This document shows, one piece after another, positions 1-6,290 of a stretch of DNA of 19,153 bases. How positions within the stretch are numbered: the first letter of the stretch is position 1; every line of letters starts with the position of its first letter. The stretch is taken from contig NZ_JAUNHK010000053.1 of assembly GCF_030523985.1 (NCBI RefSeq), positions 1 through 19,153 of the forward strand, written 5' to 3'. The DNA comes from Deinococcus sp. GTDB taxonomy: Bacteria; Deinococcota; Deinococci; Deinococcales; Deinococcaceae. Below the pieces are notes generated by a model that did not search any database, was not told where the DNA came from, and worked only from the letters and a program-made list of their open reading frames with translations. The position numbers were made by a program, and so were the translations under genes.

Positions 1-1029
1 CAGCGCGTGTTCGCCGTCGGGCATCAGGCGGACGCTCTCCACGTCGGGCAGGACATGGCGGGCCAGCACCGTTCCGGTCATCACTTCGCGCAGTTCCAGG
101 GTGGTCACGTTCGGCTGGGTCGGCAGCGGCAGGGTCACCAGCACACGCCCGGCGGTGCGGTCGAAGCCAGCGGGCACCGCGCCCCCGGCCAGGTAGGCGG
201 GCAGCGGCAGCGGCGTTCCCCCCGGCACCTGCACCGTGCGGCCCCCGGGTGCCACCAGCAGGCCCCCCGGCATCAGGTCGGCTTGCGGCAGCGGCAGGGT
301 GGTCAGTGTCCTGCCTGTGGCGGTTTCAATCAGCGTGGTCTGCTTTTGCCCACGAAAACGGGGCATGAAGGTCGAGCCGTCCGGCGAAAAGAACAGACCT
401 TCGGGCGGGTAGCTGCCCTTGACAGTGGTCAGACGCTCGCGGGTGCCGAGGTTCCAGAGCTGGACGTAGCTGTTCTTGTTGGCGACCGCCAGCCGCGTTC
501 CGTCGGGACTGAAGGCGAAGCCGACGCTGTCGCGCAGGCCCGGCGAACGCAGAAAGAAGTTGTACACCGGCTTCTGGAAGGTCGAGAAAAAGCCCACCAG
601 CCCGTCGCCCGTCAGCTTGTCGTTGTCGAGGGCCACCGCCAGCCACTTGCCGTCGGGACTGATGGCGGGCGTCACGTTCGGCAGGACTTCGGGGGGCAGG
701 CGCACTTCGCGGCGCATTCGGCCCGTGCCCGCGTCGTAGAGCCGCACCACCGTTCCGCCCACGGCCCGCACCGCCACGATGCCGGTGATGGGGTCGCCCG
801 CTCGGCCCGGCAGCGCGTCGGGGGCCACGCCGATGACTTCCTGTGGCTCCGCCGCCAGGGAAATGATGGTCGGCCCACTCAGGGGTGAAGGAGAGCCGGG
901 CAGGGCCGGAGCCACCGGGCCAGGGGCCATGCCGGAAGTTTGCGCTGCAGCAGGCTGAACCAGAACCGCTAAGCCGAGAAAGGCCGTCAGCAAACGCCGC
1001 CGCAGCCCCGTCAAAAGAGGATAGGTCAT
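1..1029 (-). CDS. Secreted WD40/YVTN-like beta-propeller protein (partial, C-terminus beyond window)
   Basis: The frame is open from an ATG at 1029 to the left edge (343 codons, no stop), so the gene continues outside the window. Residues 1-26 form a classic signal peptide: Arg-rich start (GLRRR), hydrophobic LLTAFLGLAVLV and an AAA cleavage site before Gln. Export to the periplasm or outside is likely. The mature part has repeated propeller-blade motifs: ISPDGKWLAVALDN, FSPDGTRLAVANKN followed by VQLWNLGTRE, and FSPDGSTF. Such WD40/YVTN repeats usually serve as protein-binding platforms; no catalytic residues can be named. Both overlapping ORFs in other frames have the His/Gln/Arg-rich composition of shadows. 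No clear Shine-Dalgarno precedes the start. The gene diverges from dppB. The specific function is unknown. Confidence 0.82.
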   Translation of the reverse strand, partial: MTYPLLTGLRRRLLTAFLGLAVLVQPAAAQTSGMAPGPVAPALPGSPSPLSGPTIISLAAEPQEVIGVAPDALPGRAGDPITGIVAVRAVGGTVVRLYDAGTGRMRREVRLPPEVLPNVTPAISPDGKWLAVALDNDKLTGDGLVGFFSTFQKPVYNFFLRSPGLRDSVGFAFSPDGTRLAVANKNSYVQLWNLGTRERLTTVKGSYPPEGLFFSPDGSTFMPRFRGQKQTTLIETATGRTLTTLPLPQADLMPGGLLVAPGGRTVQVPGGTPLPLPAYLAGGAVPAGFDRTAGRVLVTLPLPTQPNVTTLELREVMTGTVLARHVLPDVESVRLMPDGEHAL

Positions 1030-1152
1030 CAGGCCACAAAGGTACGCCCTAGAAGCTGACCGCGCATGTGACACCGCCAGACTCTAGACTGCGCCCCATA
1101 TGCCAATACCAGTTCAGGGAAGCGCCCCGTTTCCCGTCTCAGGAGGTTTTCC

Positions 1153-2190
1153 TTGGGCAGTTATCTGATTCGCCGCCTGTTTCGCACGTTGCTGGTCATG
1201 CTGGGCATCAGCCTGTTGGTGTTTACCTTCGTGCGCCTGATTCCCGGCGGCCCCTGCACGGCCATCCTGGGCGAGCGCGGCACCCCCGAATCCATTGCCC
1301 AGTGCAACCGTGACCGGGGCTTCGACCGACCCTGGTTCTTCAACACGACGGGCGAAGGGGGCGTGCTCAATGCCCAGTATCCCAACTACATGGGCGGGCT
1401 GCTGCGCGGCGACCTCGACAAGAGCATCATGACCCAGATTCCGGTCAAGGACGACCTCAAGACCCGGTTTCCCGCCACCGTCGAACTGGCGTTTGCCGCG
1501 CTGGGCTTCGCGCTGCTGTTCGGGCTGCCCGCCGGAATCGTGGCGGCGCTGCGGCGCAACTCGGTCTGGGACAACCTGGCGACCACCTTCAGCCTGATCG
1601 GGGTGAGTATGCCTGTCTTCTGGCTGGGCCTGCTGCTGTCTTACTTTTTCGGGGTGTATCTGGGCTGGCTGCCGCCCAGTGCGCGGTTGGGCACCGAGTT
1701 CGACATCCAACCGATTACGGGCATGAACGTGCTCGACGGCCTGCTGCGCGGTCAACCCGCCGCCGCCTGGGACGCCGCCAAGCATCTGGTGCTGCCCGCC
1801 ATCGCGCTGGGCACCATTCCACTCGCCATCATCGCCCGCATCACGCGCTCCAGCCTGCTGGACGTGCTGGGGCAAGACTACGTGCGTACCGCCCGCGCCA
1901 AGGGCCTGAGCGGTGGCTCGGTCACGCTCAAGCACGCGCTCCGTAACGCCCTGCTGCCCATCGTGACGGTCATCGGTCTGCAAATCGGCGGTCTGCTCGG
2001 CGGCGCGGTGCTGACCGAAACCATCTTTTCGTGGAACGGCCTGGGGTCGTGGCTCTACGACGCCATCAGCGCCCGTGACTTCTTCGTGATTCAGGGCGGG
2101 GTCATCTTTATCGCGCTGGTGGTCAGCATCGTCAACCTGCTCGTGGACCTCAGCTACGCCGCGCTCGACCCCCGCATTCAGTACAGGTAA
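1153..2190 (+). CDS. dppB: ABC transporter permease, DppB/OppB family
   Basis: Inner-membrane permease of a peptide/nickel-type ABC importer, 345 aa, the normal family length. The N-terminus (SYLIRRLFRTLLVMLGISLLVFTFVRLIPG) is the typical DppB start. About six membrane helices follow. The EAA loop that contacts the ATPase lies at residues 242-270 (DYVRTARAKGLSGGSVTLKH). The start is TTG at 1153, chosen because a perfect AGGAGG (1141-1146) lies 6 nt upstream. The stop is 17 nt before dppC, so the two form an operon. The substrate-binding protein and ATPases (DppA, DppD, DppF) are not encoded in the window, so the substrate cannot be inferred beyond peptide-like solutes. Confidence 0.95.
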   Translation: MGSYLIRRLFRTLLVMLGISLLVFTFVRLIPGGPCTAILGERGTPESIAQCNRDRGFDRPWFFNTTGEGGVLNAQYPNYMGGLLRGDLDKSIMTQIPVKDDLKTRFPATVELAFAALGFALLFGLPAGIVAALRRNSVWDNLATTFSLIGVSMPVFWLGLLLSYFFGVYLGWLPPSARLGTEFDIQPITGMNVLDGLLRGQPAAAWDAAKHLVLPAIALGTIPLAIIARITRSSLLDVLGQDYVRTARAKGLSGGSVTLKHALRNALLPIVTVIGLQIGGLLGGAVLTETIFSWNGLGSWLYDAISARDFFVIQGGVIFIALVVSIVNLLVDLSYAALDPRIQYR

Positions 2191-2207
2191 ATCCAACAGG
2201 TGAACCC

Positions 2208-3206
2208 ATGACCGCAACTGCAACCCCCACCCAGACACGCAAGCCCCCCAACATCTTCTGGCGGCGCTTTCGCAAGAGTACGCCCGGCAAGGTCGGAGCC
2301 ATCATCGTGGCGCTGTTCGTGCTGCTGGCGATTCTCGCGCCCGTCATTCGGCCCTACGACCCCACCACCGACCGCAACTACCGCCTCAACCTCAAGCCGC
2401 CAAGCATCACGGCGCTGTGGAACGCAGAGGCCAAGGAAACCTACACCGACCCCGCGACGGGCAAGGTGGACCTGTGGCGTGCGCCTTTCGGCACCGACAA
2501 CCTGGGCCGCGACATCTACACCCGCGTGCTACACGGCACCCGCATCAGCCTCAAGGTCGGCGTGGTCAGCACGGTGCTGGCGCTGGTCATCGGGTCGCTG
2601 CTGGGCGTGCTGGCCGGCTTTTTCGGCGGCTGGTTCGACTCGCTGCTGGGCTACTTCACCGACGTGCTGCTGGCCTTTCCGAGCATTCTGCTCGCCATCG
2701 GCTTCGCCACCATCTTCAGTTCGACCAATCCACCGCTGCTGATTGCGGGCCTGGACAAACTCTTTCAGCTCAACAGTCCGCAACTCGTGACCGCCATGCT
2801 CGCCGTGTCGCTGGTGCAGATTCCGGTGTATGTGCGCCTCGCCCGCTCGGTGGTGCTGGGGCTACGCGAACGCGAATTCGTGCAGGCGGCCCACGCGCTG
2901 GGAGCCAGCCAGACCCGCACCGTGTTCAAGCATGTACTGCCCAACAGCCTCTCGCCGCTCATCGTGCAGGGGGCACTGAGCATCGCCACCGCCACCATTG
3001 AGGTCGCCGCGCTGGGCTTTCTGGGGATCGGGGCACAGCCGCCCCTGCCAGAGTGGGGCACCATGATTTCGGATTCGCGCAGCTACTACATAGACGCGCC
3101 CTGGACGATGATTTTTCCTGGCCTCGCCATCTTGCTGACCGTGCTGGGCTTTAACCTGCTGGGCGACGGCCTGCGCGACGTGCTCGACCCGCGCAGTACG
3201 CAGTAG
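2208..3206 (+). CDS. dppC: ABC transporter permease, DppC/OppC family
   Basis: Second permease of the same importer, 332 aa. It begins with a cytoplasmic segment and first helix (residues 28-47), then the family hallmark FGTDNLGRDI at 94-103. The EAA motif is at 222-250 (REFVQAAHALGASQTRTVFK). The C-terminus (GFNLLGDGLRDVLDPR) is complete. ATG at 2208 is preceded by AGGTGA (2198-2203). It is cotranscribed with dppB. It is the last gene before the AT-rich island and points towards it. A segment between the first helix and FGTDNLGRD (about residues 55-92) is longer than in short OppC proteins but occurs in other family members. Confidence 0.95.
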   Translation: MTATATPTQTRKPPNIFWRRFRKSTPGKVGAIIVALFVLLAILAPVIRPYDPTTDRNYRLNLKPPSITALWNAEAKETYTDPATGKVDLWRAPFGTDNLGRDIYTRVLHGTRISLKVGVVSTVLALVIGSLLGVLAGFFGGWFDSLLGYFTDVLLAFPSILLAIGFATIFSSTNPPLLIAGLDKLFQLNSPQLVTAMLAVSLVQIPVYVRLARSVVLGLREREFVQAAHALGASQTRTVFKHVLPNSLSPLIVQGALSIATATIEVAALGFLGIGAQPPLPEWGTMISDSRSYYIDAPWTMIFPGLAILLTVLGFNLLGDGLRDVLDPRSTQ

Positions 3207-3231
3207 ACGTCAGAAAGATACTTGGCAAGAA

Positions 3232-3260
3232 GATGGCGGCTCCCAATCAGAGCCGCCATC
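3232..3260 (+). terminator. GC-rich hairpin after dppC (weak or bidirectional terminator)
   Basis: A perfect 10-bp inverted repeat, GATGGCGGCT (3232-3241) and AGCCGCCATC (3251-3260), with a 9-nt loop, begins 26 nt after the dppC stop. No T tract follows on either strand, so intrinsic termination is uncertain. It has the G+C of the host rather than of the island, so the left island boundary probably lies to its right. Confidence 0.5.
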
Positions 3261-3296
3261 CTAACGCAGAAACGTTCTTGAATTTCCCTTAGATAG

Positions 3297-4634
3297 CTAT
3301 TCCCTTTCAAAAAGAAAATAATCCGAGCCGATTACGACGTCCCCGTTAATTAGGCTAATATCACCATCATCACTTTTCATATCTAGTGCAATGAGTAGCA
3401 GATTTGTCAATCGAGTTTTACCTATCCCAGATGCTTCACCCAAAATTTGAACTCTGTCTTCCCTTATTCTGCTTAATCCATTCAGTCGCCTTATAAAATA
3501 TCCCATCGAAAGGTCAAGTCGACCCGACTGTTCGCCAATCAGTCTTTTCAAAACAGTAAATAGGGCCTGTATACCTACAGTCTTAGTGAAATATGTAGAA
3601 TCTCCAATCCTCTGCCATAGAAGTTTATCCACCACAGAAAAGAAGTGGGATACAGAGTAATATATTTCATCGTCCCTGCCAAGTAGATAAGAGACTCTCA
3701 TAGGAGATCTATCATCAGACAGAGCAGTCCTATCGCCCCTCCCGAATTCTTCATACATTACACTTCTATCACCAGCCGTGTTCTTAGATATCAGCGACAG
3801 TATTCCATTTACTACCGTAGCAGTTGAAATTGCCCAACTTTCACTGCTTTGATCAACATATTCCTGATTTGCTATCTTAATTTTTCCTCTCAAAGGCCCC
3901 GCATCGAAGCTCATGTTATGAGATACATTGAATCTTTCTATTGTCTCATCCGATACAGCATTCAAGCGGCGGGTTAAAAAAACCGCTAGCTTATCTGGTG
4001 ACCAAGTGCTTGGATTATCATCAGTAGAAACATTAAAGAGTTCATACGCTAAGCTCTTATCTACTGGCTTCTGGTTAAAATTTATCGTTGCAAAAACGTA
4101 TGCCTGCTGTTCAGGCTTGAGGTTGAAATAAATACTGCAGGGCAATTCCATTTCTAGAGCCCTTTTCACAGCGGGATCATGTATAAGCTTTTCCTCACGT
4201 AGCTCTTCCAAAGCCTCCAAGAAGCCATAGAGTCTATGTTGACCATCTATAACCACTGCGCTTCTAATATCTTCAGAAACAGTAAGTATAGACCTACTCG
4301 TCAGATTGCCATTGACATCCTTAATATCTTGAACTTGCCAATTACTCCCTTCACAGACCTCACCTTCAACAATCTCTGAATTATTTACTGACAAGATAAC
4401 AGTGTTAGGAAAAACCGCCTCAGAAGAGCGCACGAACTTTGCTATAAGACGCTTTCTATTCTCTGAATACCTCCTTTGGATCCCATCCATCTTATAAAAC
4501 CTCTCGCTCTCGGTATCAATCACAGCTCTAAATCTCTTAACCTCTATAAGCTCCAAGAGTACTGAGGCTCGTATGGATGCCAAGTAGAAGACACCGTATG
4601 GCTGCGATACTCTAATGGCATCAAATTCCCTCAT
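3297..4634 (-). CDS. DGQHR-domain protein (DndB/ParB-like)
   Basis: 445 aa. The defining DGQHR motif is at residues 130-134 (within AVVIDGQHRLYGF). The second family signature, FATINFNQKPVDKSL, is at 181-195. DGQHR proteins are related to DndB, the regulatory member of DNA phosphorothioation clusters, and have a ParB-like fold. The C-terminal third has no motif I recognise except GEASGIGKTR near 399-408, which is one residue off a Walker A. ATG at 4634 has a strong GGAGGC 6 nt upstream and overlaps the stop of the upstream membrane-protein gene as ATGA. It is the last gene of the unit. A role as regulator or nucleotide-dependent partner of the DndC-like protein is inference; the family assignment is well supported. 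It ends 91 nt after dppC on the opposite strand. Confidence 0.88.
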   Translation of the reverse strand: MREFDAIRVSQPYGVFYLASIRASVLLELIEVKRFRAVIDTESERFYKMDGIQRRYSENRKRLIAKFVRSSEAVFPNTVILSVNNSEIVEGEVCEGSNWQVQDIKDVNGNLTSRSILTVSEDIRSAVVIDGQHRLYGFLEALEELREEKLIHDPAVKRALEMELPCSIYFNLKPEQQAYVFATINFNQKPVDKSLAYELFNVSTDDNPSTWSPDKLAVFLTRRLNAVSDETIERFNVSHNMSFDAGPLRGKIKIANQEYVDQSSESWAISTATVVNGILSLISKNTAGDRSVMYEEFGRGDRTALSDDRSPMRVSYLLGRDDEIYYSVSHFFSVVDKLLWQRIGDSTYFTKTVGIQALFTVLKRLIGEQSGRLDLSMGYFIRRLNGLSRIREDRVQILGEASGIGKTRLTNLLLIALDMKSDDGDISLINGDVVIGSDYFLFERE

Positions 4635-5206
4635 ATTATAGCCTCCGGTATTTCACTATGGTTTATACTTGCTTCTCTTAATCCCCTGTTAACATCCCCA
4701 CCATGATAAGTACTAGGATTTTCTTGTATATTCGAATCGAAACTATCGTTATCATAGTTAGCATATATCCAAACTAACCAGGATATCAGTATTATACCCG
4801 ATAGCAGCCAGTAGTTTACTTGCATTATATAACAGTATATTGATAGACCCGCAACCACCGTAGTAAGTATTGCCATCATTAGAATATGTATAGAATTATT
4901 TACTTTTTCTTCCCTAGTCATTAAATCTACTCTAGTAGATGAAGGAAGATTGATTTTCCTGATAACGAAATCGAACAAAGCTGTGACCGCTATAGCTATA
5001 CCATATGTAACAACATTCTCGTATATATTTATAGGCACATTAGGAAGCCCGTACTGCTTCAGCTTCCTCAAAAAATCTATCCAAATTCCTATCCCGCCCA
5101 CCATACCTACAAAGATTAGGAAATAAAATATTATTATTGGATTCTCAAAAGACGCTTTAGTTCTTTGCCAACATGTCTCCCAAAATTTACGCCATCCTAT
5201 TCTCAT
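4631..5206 (-). CDS. Small four-helix membrane protein, unknown function
   Basis: 191 aa from ATG 5206. This start is preferred because GGTGAT lies directly upstream with a 4-5 nt spacer; an in-frame GTG at 5215 would add three residues. Four hydrophobic segments are visible at about 22-44, 62-82, 105-127 and 130-147. A charged cytoplasm-type linker lies between helices 2 and 3 (KINLPSSTRVDLMTREEK). A polar, Asn/Asp/Glu-rich tail of about 44 residues ends the protein. I recognise no catalytic motif and no signal peptide. Its 5' end overlaps the DndC-like gene by about 20 nt and its stop overlaps the DGQHR start by 4 nt, so all three should be made together. By context it could be a membrane effector, as in other immune cassettes with small multi-helix proteins, or a membrane anchor. 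Both are inference. Confidence 0.82.
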   Translation of the reverse strand: MRIGWRKFWETCWQRTKASFENPIIIFYFLIFVGMVGGIGIWIDFLRKLKQYGLPNVPINIYENVVTYGIAIAVTALFDFVIRKINLPSSTRVDLMTREEKVNNSIHILMMAILTTVVAGLSIYCYIMQVNYWLLSGIILISWLVWIYANYDNDSFDSNIQENPSTYHGGDVNRGLREASINHSEIPEAII

Positions 5207-6236
5207 AACTATCACCGTATTTTCCGGATGCCCATATCTTATATATAAGATCTATCTCCTCTTGTGAAATCAACTCGTATCCAACCAACCGCTGAGCCTC
5301 TAATAGTTTTTTAAAAATTTCTTCCCTAAACTCCCTCTTCAGTCTACCCTTTTGTCCATTTGGCCTTATGACCCTATTATCTTCTCTAAATGACTCTATC
5401 TTGAGAAAATTTCTCAATTCTAGCAATGGCTCATATTTCTTACCGGACTGAGTTTCTACTATCTTCTGCATGGTTTTATCCTGCTGAACCACCGTACACG
5501 TCCAACATCCGAATCTAGAATCTCTCCCATTATAGATAGTCTCCAGCCTATCTGTTGGATAACCACGTGCGTAGGCAGAGAAGTTTACATAGTCCCAAAC
5601 ATCGCACTGCCTCCAGAAAGCTACAGGGGCATAATATCCTATTCCCATTGCCTGACTATGATCCATCCAAATACCCTGACCACATTCGCCCCCCCTTGAA
5701 CAAGCTGAATACATTTTTTTATCTCGTAAGTCAGATTCACCAAATCTGACTCCCGTAAATATTGCTGTCGTATCTACTCTATTATTTAGCCTAATAATCT
5801 TCTTCGTCGGATCTATCTTCAGTTTATCCGTGCACCATCTAAACTTCTGATGAGGCGCTGGATATCCTTTTCCTATTATAGAAACCCAAAAGGATTTACT
5901 TGGTTCCGGCTTGACAATCTCAACTTCCCCAAAGCCCTTCAGGAATTCTAGAAATTCAGTACTTTGAGAGAGTATAGTTGGTATTTCCACTTGAGTATCA
6001 GAGTAAACAAATCTAATTTCTATATCCTTATGTTTACATGCCTTCAGCCATTCACAGAGGGTTATAGCAACAGCCGTAGAATCTTTACCACCAGAAAACA
6101 TACAGATCCACTGCCTATAACCATCGCTATACGCCTTGTCAAAGCACTTAAATGCAGACATTTCAAGGGTCTCCATCTCGGACTGCCTGGGAAGGAAAGA
6201 GTTACCCGAGATCTCATCTAAGGATATTACCGACAT
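5187..6236 (-). CDS. DndC-like / PAPS-reductase-family PP-loop protein
   Basis: 349 aa. The PP-loop that binds ATP or PAPS is SGGKDS at residues 48-53, followed by YSDT (78-81). The family motif KFRWCTDKLKIDP is at 131-143 and GVRFGESDLRDK at 162-173. Cysteines C135, C179, C185, C244 and C247 (CWTC) are candidates for an Fe-S cluster such as DndC carries. DndC activates a position for sulfur transfer in DNA phosphorothioation, while true PAPS reductases reduce sulfate donors; the GVRxxES and distal CxxC features fit the DndC-like branch better. It is shorter than full-length DndC (about 500 aa). ATG 6236 has AGGAG 5 nt upstream. It is the first gene of the coupled unit. The pairing with a ParB-fold protein recalls IbrA/IbrB and DndC/DndB. 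Substrate unknown. Confidence 0.88.
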   Translation of the reverse strand: MSVISLDEISGNSFLPRQSEMETLEMSAFKCFDKAYSDGYRQWICMFSGGKDSTAVAITLCEWLKACKHKDIEIRFVYSDTQVEIPTILSQSTEFLEFLKGFGEVEIVKPEPSKSFWVSIIGKGYPAPHQKFRWCTDKLKIDPTKKIIRLNNRVDTTAIFTGVRFGESDLRDKKMYSACSRGGECGQGIWMDHSQAMGIGYYAPVAFWRQCDVWDYVNFSAYARGYPTDRLETIYNGRDSRFGCWTCTVVQQDKTMQKIVETQSGKKYEPLLELRNFLKIESFREDNRVIRPNGQKGRLKREFREEIFKKLLEAQRLVGYELISQEEIDLIYKIWASGKYGDSYENRMA

Positions 6237-6253
6237 ACTTACTCCTGTATTGT

Positions 6254-6286
6254 GTTATGTTTAGCGCTATAACTCACTAGTAGTTA
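6254..6286. promoter_or_regulatory. Overlapping palindromes upstream of the island genes
   Basis: The 54-nt gap between the ABC ATPase stop and the DndC-like start holds stacked inverted repeats: GTTAT (6254-6258) with ATAAC (6269-6273), TAGCGCTA (6262-6269), TAACT (6270-6274) with AGTTA (6282-6286), and ACTAGT (6276-6281). This is what an operator region looks like, and the DGQHR protein would be a plausible autoregulator because DndB regulates dnd operons. The -10-like sequences on the minus strand (CATAAC, TATAGC) lack a convincing -35, so the promoter itself is not assigned. Confidence 0.35.
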
Positions 6287-6290
6287 GCTT

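Noticed and set aside
7..1039. Plus-strand 293-codon ORF (7-888) and minus-strand 237-codon ORF (326-1039)
   Set aside because: Both overlap the beta-propeller frame on the minus strand, which has a signal peptide and repeated SPDG blades. Their His/Gln/Arg/Gly-rich translations are typical of shadow frames in high-GC DNA.
3297..6236. A complete dnd or ssp phosphorothioation locus
   Set aside because: DndA, DndD, DndE, DndFGH and Ssp homologues are absent; only DndC-like and DndB-like proteins are present.
6254..6273. Radiation/desiccation response motif (DdrO operator) upstream of the DndC-like gene
   Set aside because: Only one half (ACATAA) fits; the other half reads TTATAG rather than TTATGT and the spacing is one base too long.
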